From Hormiphora californensis (Eukaryota; Ctenophora; Tentaculata; Cydippida; Pleurobrachiidae), in the NCBI GenBank assembly GCA_020137815.1, contig CM035361.1, positions 3,831,167 to 3,895,166 on the forward strand: a stretch of DNA of 64,000 nucleotides. The letters are read 5' to 3'. This document shows positions 20,674 through 32,500 of the stretch, one piece after another (the stretch's first letter is position 1; each line of letters opens with the position of its first letter). A program made the translations under genes and the position numbers. A model generated the notes under the pieces. It had not been told where the DNA came from. It made no database searches and saw only the letters and a program-made list of their open reading frames with translations.

Positions 20674-22574
20674 ATGATTACCGCAATCTGTCTGACTGTA
20701 CTGGCCTCCATGGCCCTTGCTGATCGACCTCTGGTCAACCTGGCCGACGGAAACCCCGCTGTCCTCAGGTATGGAATGCGTTTGCTACTTCATCTGTTTT
20801 TGCTCATCTATATCCCTCCCCGCTACTCCTTCATAAAACTATCTTTCTCTGCAGGGCTCTGTTCAGCAACTTCCAGAGGGAGAATTCCAGGGTGTACAAA
20901 TCCGCTGCTGAGGCTCGAATGAGGCTGAAGAACTTCCGAGGGTTCGTCCACGAGATGGCTGAGGCCAACAACGAGGATTCTGATGTTGAGTACGGAGTTA
21001 CCTTCTTCGCTGATCTAAGTGAGGACGAGGCCCAGCAGTACTACGGAGCTGGCAACCTTACTGATGAGGCCCCTGAGGTTATTGAGGATGAGGAGGAACT
21101 TGAGAAACGGTGAGTTTCACTTATACGGAGATACCAATTAATAGATTTATAATCCAATCTATAGCTCGATTCGTTTCATGGTCAATCATTATTATATGAC
21201 TGACTTTTTTACAAAAACGGTAAAATGGTACCCTCTTTCTTATTCCCCTAGGTGGGGTTCTTCCTCTGTGAGCCACCGATCTCGATACGGGTCTGCTAAA
21301 CAACAGGGACGCTGTGGATCTTGCTGGGCGTACGCCACCGTCGGAGTCATTGAGGGTAGGTAACTGATCTACAAACCATCACGTTGTCCTATCATAACAT
21401 TACCCTCAGGATACTAACACCCCACCACCCCCTCGACACCCTACACCCCCTCCACCCCACCACCTCTACCACTCCACCACTCCACCACCCCCACCACTCC
21501 CACCACTACCACCACTCCCAACACTGCACCCGCACCCCCCAACATACCCACCCCCACAAACACCCCCACCCCTTTCAGGATATGTCTGTGTTAGGACCGG
21601 AAGGGTTCACAGCCCCTCTGAGCAGGAAGTCCTAACCCCCAGCCCCCACCCCCACCACCCCCACCACCCCACCCCCAAACATACTAACACCCCCACCACC
21701 TCCACCACCTCCACCACTCCACCACTCCACCAACCCCACCACTCCCTCCACTCCCAACACCCCACCCGTACCACCGAACATACTAACACCCCGCCCTCTC
21801 AGGAATGGCTCATATTAGGACTGGAAGGACCGCATACCTCTCTGAGCAGGAGGTCCTGGACTGTTCTGGAAACTCAAACAACTGTGACGGAGGATGGCAT
21901 CACCACGGACTCTACTACATCAAACAGAGGAACCATCTCGCCTCTGGAAGCTCCTACCGATATGCCGGCCGGAGGGGATCTTGCCGATATAAGAGCTATT
22001 CCAACGCCATGCCTTTCAGGATTAATGGTTCGTGTCATAGATAACTGATTCTCTATTTTTAGGAAGATTTTAGATATTTCCCAGCTCTAATTGTTAATCA
22101 GCAATTTCTCTCTCCAAAAATGTTAAAACTTTCGTTCTCAGGTGTCCACCAGGCACGAAGTGATAGTGGTCTCATGAGTGCCCTTCGATCCGGACCTCTC
22201 GGAATTGCCATTGACTTTAGCAACATCAAGATTCGAGGATATTGGACCGGAATCTGGAACGGAAGGTGCAGTGGACATGTTACCCACGCTATCACTCTCG
22301 TCGGGTTAGTTATTTCATGGTTCAAAGCGCGACAATTGTTTTGGTACGAATATTTTTAGTTATACCCACACCCACTTCCCAACTAATGTCTAATAACCCT
22401 CTCTCTCTCCCCAGATACGGAAGCAATTACTGGGACATCAGGAACTCCTGGGGAACCGGGTGGGGTGATCGGGGATACTTCAAGCTGAGCCGAGCCCAGC
22501 AGAACATGTGCTCTATCGCCGGATACGCCTACTACATTTCCACCGGCAGTGCTGGAGAGGAGATCGAGGAATAG
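20674..22574 (+). CDS. Cathepsin L-like cysteine protease, copy 2 (plus strand)
   Basis: Six exons: 20674-20768, 20855-21109, 21252-21355, 21803-22027, 22142-22304 and 22415-22574, with the same phases as the minus-strand copy. The encoded protein differs at few positions: signal peptide and propeptide are nearly identical. The active-site Cys lies in 'QQGRCGSCWAYATVG' (copy 1 has NQG). The His is in 'VTHAITLVG' and the Asn in 'YWDIRNSWGTGWGD'. All catalytic residues are present, so it should be a functional C1A protease. Intron 3 is swollen by a CCACC-rich minisatellite that encloses a truncated duplicate of the start of exon 4. Homology with copy 1 continues into the 3' flank (the 'TACGTGTCTACATTTGTCTTA' region against 17240-17300). 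Confidence 0.9.
21408..21800 (+). repeat. CCACC-rich minisatellite carrying a truncated duplicate of cathepsin exon 4
   Basis: Degenerate 'CCACCACTCCACCACC' units fill 21408-21575 and 21637-21800. Between them, 21577-21636 repeats the acceptor and the first part of exon 4 ('CAGGATATGTCTGTGTTAGG' and onwards to 'GAGCAGGAAGTCCTAACC'). The copy has diverged and is cut short, so it is a pseudo-exon. The repeats around it suggest slippage or unequal exchange within the array. Confidence 0.85.
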
Positions 22575-22780
22575 AACTCTCTACAGTTACCATGGTTACC
22601 ATGACATCATCTAGAGGAACGGATTCAACGGATTCAATAATTTCCTGATTGATATAGTTCTCTGAAACTACGTGTCTACATTTGTCTTACAAAACTAAAA
22701 CATGCTGATTGTCACTTCTCAGTATTAACGGTAATGACAGGAAATTAGGGCCTCCTCTATCTCAGTCCCTCTCTGTGTGA

Positions 22781-22783
<3 letters not shown>

Positions 22784-22866
<83 letters not shown>

Positions 22867-22871
22867 TCTCT

Positions 22872-22942
<71 letters not shown>

Positions 22943-22983
22943 CCTCCTCTCTCTCCTCCTCCTCTCACTCTCTCTCTCTCTCC

Positions 22984-23019
<36 letters not shown>

Positions 23020-23091
23020 CTCCTCTCCTCTCTCTCTCCTCTTCTCTCTCTCTCCTTTCTCTCTTCTCTCCTCTCTCTCTCTCTCTCTCTG
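22784..23091. repeat. (CT)n microsatellite at the 3' end of Cys-rich cassette B
   Basis: About 300 bp of interrupted (CT)n ends directly at 'GCCTTTTCTGTTTAGTGGT', the common edge of the duplicated cassette. A similar array (25270-25550) ends at the same edge of cassette A. Confidence 0.9.
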
Positions 23092-23163
23092 CCTTTTCTG
23101 TTTAGTGGTTGCCAGGGTATAGACACGGGTATATCAGTATTTTGACTGAACCTCACTTTTCAG

Positions 23164-25476
23164 TCACCTTGTTACAATACATAACTTACAGCTGTCAACA
23201 GAGAGGCTATCGTGAACATTGTTCTTTATTAACTTGCAGCTGTAGATCTCCTTGTAACACGTCCTCCACACCTGCGATAGACGATAGTGGATCATCAAAT
23301 CTGTCAGTCAGGAACCGACCGAAACAAGTAAATAACCAATCAGAACTCATTATTTAGGTCACGTGACTGGTTATCAGCCAATCAGGGACCAGTATTTCCT
23401 GATTCGGTCGGTTCCTGCTGTCAGTTGTGCTAAGACAACTTTTGCATTTGCCAAGCTAGACTGCGGGCCTCGCACAACAAATGTAAAGGGAGCGCGCCAG
23501 GTGTCTATGTTACCAAGGTTAGAACAAAACAAGACTACTTTAGGTATATATTATCGCCATTTGAATAAAATATAGATCTAATTAGAACTCAGATTTCTTC
23601 TCAAGGGCTATTTTACTACAGTCGGACCCCGATAAATCATGGCCCGACTGTATTTTAATTTTTATTTACCAGGGTTAGGGAACCAGACAGTACCTCACTG
23701 TATCTCGTTCTTGGTCCCGACATGGCAGCACTGGTGTTGTTCTTTTCCGAAACCCTACAGATATAGTGCAATGTTATGATGTTAGCAGTATGAAGTGTGA
23801 TAAATGGGTGATTTTGAATCTGTCCACCTCAGCTGGTGTCATGATGTTGGCAGACATAAACTTGAGCTGATCAATATTAGAACAAAGTTCCATAAATTGA
23901 ATTCAATATGGACATGTTATGCCCATATATGGGTATAATTCCACCTATATTATGCCCATATATGGGTATAATTCCTTACCTCAGGGTGAATTTGGCACAC
24001 GATTTACCATCATCCGGATCGCATAAAATCTCACCCGCATGGTCAGAATTACACCAATAGGCTGAAAGAAGACAAGAATATTATGTTAAAGAAGCTTTTG
24101 CCATGGCTCCGCAACAACTATAAATTGGTGAAACAATTATTACATGTAGCGATCGAGTTCACCCGATCATAGCGAATGTGTGATGTCAGATGTCAGATAT
24201 TGATCTGTACAAGAGCAGAGAACCTATAATAGGTACTACTAGTATGTTCGCAAAAGGCAAGCTTCCCCTCGTCCGACCCGAAGTTGGAATCATATGGGTT
24301 TAGTTTGTCGAACCGGCAAGTTGCTAACATGTTTCAAATCTTCACTACTTCTCAAATGATCCCATACTTTCAGTCTAATCCCAAAATCCTATTAAAAATA
24401 GAGACAAAAATAACGGCACCAAACTGTGAAATGCCCTTGCATTAGTGCGAGTAGAATAAAATCAATTTTCTATCTAAAGGCCGAGTTTATAGCAAGAAAG
24501 GACTATTTTACAACGAATTCTCTGGTTAGTATGGTAACCAACTCCGTTGTCATGGTAAATCAATCGAACTCTATCGAGTTCTATCGCCAGCAACTGGATG
24601 AAACTTTATCCATTTCATTATGCACAATGCACAGGCTTTGGTTACGAAGTTACCCCTTGCCAGCGTGTGCACGCGAAGGTCGCCCGGCGACAGAGTGTGA
24701 GGTGTCTTCGATACCAAGCACAGGCTTGTGTAACAAAAAGGGGCGTTTTTATAGCTTATTGTTCATCATAACCTGAAATAAATAATTTTCATTACTTTCA
24801 CAAAGGCTCAAAGTTTGAATATCAAATTTGCCAAAACTGTGCAGGGGCAAATTGGTGCAGGGGCAAAAGTTTTAATTGATTATAATTAATTAATTAATTA
24901 GAAAATCAAAAATCCGGCTCCGTTATGACTCGTAGTTATACTACTAGAACATACATGCAAAGTTTCATTTCGAAATTTCAAACGGTGTGGCCACAGTTTG
25001 AATATCAAAGTTGCAAAAAATGTGCAGGGGCAAACAAAATGGTGCAGGGGCAAATGTTCAGGGGAAAATTGCACAATAGCTGATCGATACGGACATTACA
25101 GGAATAGGAACTCCCTCTATCTCTTCCATCTACCAATGCATCCTCCCTCTTCCGATACGGATCTCTAATCATGTCTCTCACTGACGTTTCACGATCTCTT
25201 CCGAGATAGCTCTGACTCGTTCTACCTCCACTACATCTGATTTCCTCTCAATTACGTATGCGATGCCCTCATCTCGTCCTCTCTGTCTCCACTCTCCTCT
25301 CTCTCTCTCCTCTCTCTCTCCCCTCTCTTCTCCTCTCGTCTCCTCTCTCTCTCTCCCTCCTCTCTCTCTCTCTCATCTCGCTCTTCTACTCTCATCTTCC
25401 CTCTGTCCTCTCCTCTTCCCCTCCTCTCTCTCTCTCCTCTTCCTCCACTCGTTCTCTCTCTCTCTCTCTCTACTCT

Positions 25477-25556
<80 letters not shown>

Positions 25557-27197
25557 TCTGTTTAGTGGTAGCCAGGGTATAGGCACGGGAATATCAGTAT
25601 TTTGACTGAACCTCACTTTTCAGTCACCTTGTTACAATACGTGACAACACTTACAGCTGTCAACAGAGAGGCTATCGTGAACATTATTCTTTATTAACTT
25701 GCAGCTGTATATCTCCTTGTAACACGTCCTCCACACCTGGATATAGGGGATCATCAAATCTGTCAGTTGTGCTAAGACAACTTTTGCATTTGCCAAGCTA
25801 GAAGCTGCGGGCCACGCACAACAAATGTAAAGGAGGGTTAGAACAAAAAAAAGACAACTTTAGGTATATATTATAAATAAAATATAGATCTAATTAGAAC
25901 TCAGATTTCTTCTCAAGGGCTATTTTACTACAGTCGGACCCCGATAAATCATGGTCCGACTGTATTTTAATTTTTATTTACCAGGGTTAGGGGACCAGAC
26001 AGTACCTCACTGTATCTCGTTCTTGGTCCCGACGAGAGTGCACTGGTGTTGTTCTTTTCCGAGACCCTACAGATAGTGCGATGTTATGTTAGCAGTATGA
26101 AGCTTCATCCAAAATCACCCATTTATCACACTTCATGAAGTGTGATAAATGGGTGATTTTGGATCTGTCCACCTCAGCTGGTGTCATGATGTTGGCAGAC
26201 ATAAACTTGAGCTGATCAATATTAGAACAAAGTTCCATAAATTGAATTCAATATGGACATGTTATGCCCATATATGGGTATAATTCCTCATGTTATGCCC
26301 ATATATGGGTATAATTTCTCACCTCAGGGTGAATTTAGCACACGATTTACCATCGTCTGGATCGCATAAAATCTCACCCGCATGGTCAGAATTACACCAA
26401 TAGGCTGAAGGAAGACAATAATATTAATATATAAGAGTGCGTTCTACCACCGTAGAAACTTGTTGAGTAAGGGGGAAGAGTTGAGTAAGGGGGAAGAGTG
26501 TCCCCCTTACTCAACAAGTAGAAACGATGGTGTAAACGATGGTGTAAACGATAGAGTAAAGAAGCTGTTGCCATGGCTCCGCAACAACTGAATTGGTGAA
26601 ACAATTATTACATGTATAGCGATCGAGTCCACCCGATCATAGCGAATGTGTGATGTCAGATGTCAGATGTAAAAGAGCAGAGAACCTATAGTAGGTACTA
26701 CTAGCATAGGACTATAGGTACTACCTACCTATTTTGAGAATTGTATTATCGACAGCAGACTGTACTGATTGGGTTCTAGAATATCCTTGTTCTAACACAG
26801 AAACACCATTATACTCCACAAGCTGCAGGGAAATGTGTTATTATTATTAAAACACCCTCACAGATGCCCGTCAAATCGGGGTATTGTTATCGTATAGTGA
26901 CAATAAGGTGTCACTGGACATGGTGTCCCTGGTTAAAGTGAACCAGCCGTAGCTTTACGATGCAAATCTTGGTGTGATTTGAATGTGATTTGGTATGATT
27001 TGGTGTGATTTGGTATGATTTGGTGTGATTTGGTGTGTTTTGGTGTGATTTGGTGTGATTTGGTGTGTGATTTGGTGTATTTTGGTGTGATTTGGTGTGA
27101 TTTGGTGTGATTTGGTTACCTCTTTACAGTTGTAACAACCAGTTATCACGTTAACAAAAGCCGCAGTTAGAAACAGTGAAATTCGCAGCAGACTCAT
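23164..27197 (-). CDS. Small secreted Cys-rich protein gene with two tandem copies of its 3' exons
   Basis: Exon 1 (27128-27197) encodes a signal peptide, 'MSLLRISLFLTAAFVNVITG', followed by 'CYN'. Two sets of three downstream exons follow on the minus strand. Set A is 26323-26404, 26006-26066, 25632-25736; set B is 23980-24061, 23694-23754, 23164-23271. Lengths 82 and 61 are identical in both, phases are 1-2-0, and both sets give open frames to a stop. The mature protein is about 80 residues ('YWCNSDHAGEILCDPDDGKS', then 'VWRTCYKEIYSCK'). Set A ends 'DSCKCCHVL' and set B 'DSCKLCIVTR', giving 9 or 8 cysteines. A Ly6/three-finger-like or other disulfide-rich fold is possible but not proven. 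Only one signal-peptide exon is seen, so alternative splicing of one gene into A or B is one model; B may instead have lost its first exon. Exon 1 could also use a donor 8 bases downstream, which breaks the frame. Confidence 0.65.
23309..23417. mobile_element. 109-bp hAT-like MITE, copy 1
   Basis: The ends CAGGAACCGACCGAA and its complement flank a 109-bp element. The flanks repeat CTGTCAGT (8 bp). The paralogous site in cassette A (near 25765) reads through without the element, an empty site that fixes the boundaries and shows insertion after the cassette duplication. Confidence 0.92.
25270..25550. repeat. (CT)n microsatellite at the 3' end of Cys-rich cassette A
   Basis: A mixed 'CTCTCC/CTCTT' region grades into a pure (CT)n run from about 25484 to 25550, ending at the same cassette edge as the array at 22784-23091. 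Confidence 0.9.
26965..27117. repeat. 'TGTGATTTGG' minisatellite beside the signal-peptide exon
   Basis: About 14 imperfect units of 10 bp fill the intron edge directly next to the donor of exon 1 of the Cys-rich gene. Confidence 0.9.
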
Positions 27198-28858
27198 GAT
27201 GATGAAATGCTATAGAAACGCTATAGAAGGCAAACATAGGGTCGAATTATTCAATATTCTATAGGCGCAAGAGGGTTTAAAGACGAAATTGCAAAAACGA
27301 AGGTACTAGTTACAAGATACAAATCTCGCCATATTGTATTAGAGTATCGGTTTAACGGAAGTGCAATATTTCTTTGGATAAAGCTGCTTTTGTCGACTAT
27401 CGAATTGTTTCAACAATGATATCAAGAAACGTTTTACGTTTCATGTGAAACAATTGGAAGCGGAAGCAGTAAATAGAGTCGTGTTTCCAGCAAAGTTTCT
27501 CAGTACCATTTTTTATCCTGCCTCACCTTTTCTTCTTCCTTTCGCTCCCTCTCTTTTTTTCTCTCCCTTCCCCCCTCCGTTTCTCTCCCTCCCTCTCGTT
27601 TCTCTCCTTTCCCCACTTCGTTTCTCTCCCTTCCTCTCGAATGTATGTTCCCATGTGCTAATTTTTATAATTTTTACACAATACACGCTGCAACCTTTAA
27701 TTAATTAATTTAGAAACCGTTAATTGGCATGTATACGGCATAGTATCTTGCCTTGGTTGACGAATGTGTCTTTCACGGCGGACTATAACAGGGCAAGTCA
27801 GGAAATAATTAAAGACCAGCGATTATAATGCCAGGAATTTGCTCATCGACAGATTGTGCTTTCCTTGGAGAAAATTGGCTTATGGTGCAGGCATGTGTGT
27901 GTTTATACTAAAAGTAATTCGTCTAGTAACTCGTTTGGTAGTGGTAGTTCGTCTGGTAATTCGTCGTTCCAACGATAATGACGATCCCAGCTGGGATGGT
28001 CATTATGACTGGGCCCAGTACGCTCAACCCACGCAGCACCAAAGAAAAAAGAAACACATTTATTGAGTTTAAAAACATTCTACAGCAATATGTAAAAAGT
28101 AAACAAACTTTCAATTTATTTTCCCTCGCGGAAAAAAAACTAAATTCTTTAGAAAGTGACGGCGGTCACGCAGTTCTACTTGAGCTAGGCATATTTATGA
28201 TATTTGGAGTATTTTCTCAACACTTGTCAATCATATTGGTAACAATCAACAACTCGACGCAAAGCAGTGTTTGTTGCAAATAGTTCTAGAAGATTATTCG
28301 ACCTTTAAATGTAGGTTTCAAGAGAAAGAGATCTCTTGAGAGGACAGCTGTATCCCTTCACCAATAGAGGAGAGGACTTTATACAGCTTCATTCGAATCA
28401 AAGTAGGTCATCAAACGCTGGGTTAGGGCACCTAGAGAGGATAAATTATAGACGATCACGAATTTAATGTTTAATAAAGCTCCAACAATACAAGCACATT
28501 TGGAGCAGGAGACAGTATAATAAGGCACATGTGGAGCAGGACACAGTAGACATGACAGCATGACACATGCATGGAGTTGCTAGTGGAAGCAGCGACACAA
28601 AACACACCTAGTGGTAATGACATTATATTAGTAATGTGTGGTGGTAGGGCAATTCATATGAAATAACCCACTTTTTAGTGTGAGTGTGACTGTTCACCAA
28701 ACCAAAAGTGTTGTGCACTTTTACTAAGCTGATCAATTATGTTTTCTAACTATTACATATAATACAACATGTGTAATTTAGTGTGTGTATGGCATGTGTT
28801 ATGAAGGAAGGCTATGTATTATGAAGTCTGGGATAATAAGATGCGCCAAAATATTGTA
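27198..28858. other. No gene recognised
   Basis: AT-rich sequence upstream of the Cys-rich gene, with a CT-rich patch at 27515-27640. Open frames here are short and unlike known proteins. The stretch probably includes the promoter of the Cys-rich gene and a diverged spacer. Confidence 0.5.
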
Positions 28859-29036
28859 TACAGTCGGACCCCGATTTACCGGAACCCCGATTTTCTGGAA
28901 CCCCGATTTACCGAGAGGATAAACTTCCCCCGATATAGGAAATAAACAGCATTTCACCCCGATATACCGTGCACCCCGATTTATCGTGCAAAACCCTTTC
29001 CCCAGAGCATTCTGGTAAATCGGGGGTCCGACTGTA
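28859..29036. mobile_element. 178-bp pogo/Tigger-like MITE
   Basis: TA target sites flank CAGTCGGACCCCGATTTACC on the left and its near-complement on the right. Terminal CAGT and a TA duplication are typical of the Tc1/mariner/pogo superfamily. Smaller relatives sit at 23618-23654, 25928-25966 and 29477-29550, with solo ends at about 37707, 46393-46530 and 47190-47245. Confidence 0.85.
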
Positions 29037-29476
29037 CATGTACTCTCTCTCTCTCAGTACGTATGCAATATAATAAGGCAATTCTAGGTTCTGCTATGGT
29101 AGAATTGTGTATGCGTGCTACATTATTATATTTCCCTACTGCCATGCTAGAGAACCAATACATGCCCAGTTGATGCATGAATGGAATATTATATGTAATA
29201 TATAGTTATAGTTATAATATAGTTGTATGAATAATATTACATCTGATGAATGAAGAGCTATATAATGTGTTGTAATCTATTAATAATAGTATTATTATAT
29301 TCACATGTACAGGCAACTCATTCGTCTAGTGGTGGTATAGCCTAGGCGGATGTGTGACAGATTTAATGGTCAACAATAAACCTAAAATACACTCACACAT
29401 AACAAAACAGAACACACTCGAAGAGAACATCAACATTCAACTGTCAAACAGATATCATGATAATAATTATATCAGT

Positions 29477-29550
29477 CACAGTCGGACCCCGATTTACCGT
29501 GATACTCGGGGGAAAGGGTTTTGCCCATGGTGAATCGGGGTCCGACTATA
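29477..29550. mobile_element. Short pogo-like MITE relative next to the SLC7 stop codon
   Basis: A 74-bp palindrome with the same CAGTCGGACCCCGATTTACC end as the element at 28859. It lies within 10 bp of the transporter stop, so it probably forms part of its 3' UTR. Confidence 0.75.
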
Positions 29551-29558
29551 TATACGAA

Positions 29559-32500
29559 TCAAAACCTAAGCTTATTGAACTTACTACTCCAGCGATCACA
29601 CGATTTCTCTTTGTCCACATATCCATAGTAAATGGGTATAGCAGCCAGAGTGACACACAGCCACACTCCAGATATGAGGGGGGCTGTGTAGATAGATCCG
29701 AGGATAAGGTAGAGGGATGTTACGATAGCAATAATGGGGATAAACAGCGGTACCTGGAGGGGGTAATTAATTAGTTAATTAATTATGATGAGAACCACTT
29801 TTACTATTATTTTCCTATCAATAAAAAAATTCAAAAACGAGAACTAATAAAATTCAAATTCATAATTGATAAAAACGATTAATTATCATCTAATTAACAA
29901 ACTAACCCTGAAAGGTCGCTCCAAGTGGGGCTCTTTGAACCTCAGCACAATGACAGCAGCAAAACACAGGCCCCAAAATATCCAGCTGAGGAACCCCACA
30001 TACACAATGAGGTTACCAATATTACTGGGCCAGACGCAACACACTGATGTGAAACCCTGGGGAATAAGAGGGGTTATCACGGTTCTCTCGTGTTCCAATG
30101 CAGAAATGAGAATAGTTTCAGGTCAATGCTCTGACTGCTCACAGAAATTACTGGGATACTACAGCTAGGCCAGAATACCATCTCACTAAATTCTAGTTTT
30201 GCTGGCAGCTTGTTTAGGTTTGTAGTTGTGAATTCTTCGATCTTTAACAGTTGGTGCTCACCAAAAAGAGAAGACTGGTAACGGGAGTTTTAGCCTTCTT
30301 TGAAACCAACCCAAACACAGAGGGTAACATGTGTTCCATCGTTCCCACGTGGGGTAACCTACAAAGAACACGTGTCATGGGGTATTACCTAGAGGGGGAA
30401 TACGAGAGGATCGAGCGAGGCAAGTTTCAAAGTTAAGAAATTCAGCTCCCGAGACCCAAATGGAACCAAGACTATCACAGGTTTCAAATCCCGAACATGG
30501 TACCTTGCCTGCGTATTGTAGCAGGCCCTCCCGCGCAAACACGGACGTTCCTCCATGGTATACCTTGAGAATGATAGGATGATAGATAGCAGGGCACCAA
30601 AAGTTGACAAAGCCACACTTGCCCCAAAGAAATAACGTCCAAAGAGCATCCAAGAGCTGCCGTATTCCGAGAAAAATGTCTCACCAGCTAACTGAAAATA
30701 ATTGGAATTGACCGTAGTTTGATGTTAACCAACATTGATGAGCGTGTGTGTGTCTTAATTGAAAAGGACTAGAATTGATAGACCAATCAAGATCTTAGTT
30801 TCCAAAAGTTTAACGTTTTATTCATTAACGTACCACAGCAATTGATTCTGATTTCTTGAGTTCCTCAGGAGAGAGGATGGTGTGGTAAGATAGGTTGATC
30901 ACCAGGTAGGATATGGTCACAACAACACCAGTTATTATTAGTGCACGGGGCAGGTTCCTGAATGATAGATTTAGGATTATTTAGGTAGGGTAGGAGGGGG
31001 TAATTCGGGTCAGTTGGTAATTCGGGTCACTTGTTTGTAATTCGGGCCATTCTAATGTAACAAGATTTGGCGGGAAAATTTGAAATACGGAATATCGTTC
31101 ATTTCCCGATTTTGGATTCAATTGGTATTCCCGTGAATTTGCGGAATTTTTTCGAGAAGAAAACATATGATTTTATCCAATGGGATAATTCAGCACTTAT
31201 TGGCTAAGTTTTTGAAGGAATTACGTCATTATTGATTTACCAAAATGACGTCATAAAACAGTGTGTCTAATTCGGGTCATGTTTGTAATTCGGGTCACAG
31301 GCAAAGCGGCTAATTCGGGTCACCTTATTTTTGCGATAAATCAGCAAGTTTGAGTGATTTCTGGCCCCATATTTTATGTTTTCTTCTCGATTTGGGGCCT
31401 CTGGGGGCCTTTAGGGGCCTCTTGGGGCCTCTAGGGGCCTTTAGGGGCCTCTAGGGGCCTCTAGGGGCTTTTAGGGGCCTCCAGGGGGCCTCTAGGGGGC
31501 CTCTAGGGGGCCTCTAGGGGCCTCTAGAGGGCCTCTAGGGGCCTCTAGGAGGCCTCTAGGGGCCTCTAGGGTCCTCTAGGGGCTTCTAGGGGCCTCTAGG
31601 GGGCCTTAAGGGGTCTCTAGGGGCCTCTAGGGGCCTCTAGGGGCCTCTAGGGGGCCTCTAGGGGCCTCTAGGGGCCTCTAGGGGGCCTCTAGGGTCCTCT
31701 AGGGGCTTCTATAAGGGGTCTCTAGGGGGCCTCTAGGGGGCCTCTAGGGGAATCTAGGGGGCCTCTAGGGGCCTCTAGGGGGCCTCTAGGGGGCCTCTAG
31801 GGGCCTCTAGGGGCCTCTAGAGCAGCAGTTCTAGAACAACGAAATCTACAAAGCAAATGTACACACAGCACTGCAAATATGCAGTGTTGTCTTAGTAACA
31901 GCCCCTCTCAAGTCGTATATGGGTAGCACGTGCCTCCCATATAAGGAATGATTAGATACACACGCTCTGACAGCCAACCAACAGCCAACCATCAGCCAAC
32001 CAACAGCTGGCCCGAATTACAAACACTTGACCCGAATTAACCGCATGATTTCAGCGGCAACACGCTGTGTTGGTAATTCGGGTCATTTGGTCACGTGTTT
32101 GTTTGCGAGGGCTGTGATTGGCTGAATACGAGCGTGGCCCGATTTAGCCACTGACCCGAATTACCAACAATACGCAAACTAACGATTTCGTGGGCTTTTT
32201 TATGTGTGAAAAAGGTTGGATTTGAAAACTTCAACAGTCCAAATATCTTAACAAGTGTCACATTGGATATAGTCCTAGGCATTTGGGTGAAATACAGGAA
32301 TTTTTAGGTAACCATGCGAGACCTTCACTAAAAGTAGGCTATAGGTCCCTAGAATCACCAAAAAAAAGTTTACCACTTAAACTTCCCGAGAACATCTCTT
32401 AATTTGGCGTTAATTGGGTCTAATTGGCTAATAATGAATTAAAAATTCAAAATCGTCGTAGAAGGTCGTAATTGGTCGCAATCGTTCAGAAATATTATTC

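Noticed and set aside
31394-31830. Telomeric or interstitial telomere repeat
   Set aside because: The unit is GGGGCCTCTAG, not TTAGGG or a known telomere repeat, and is confined within a TIR element.
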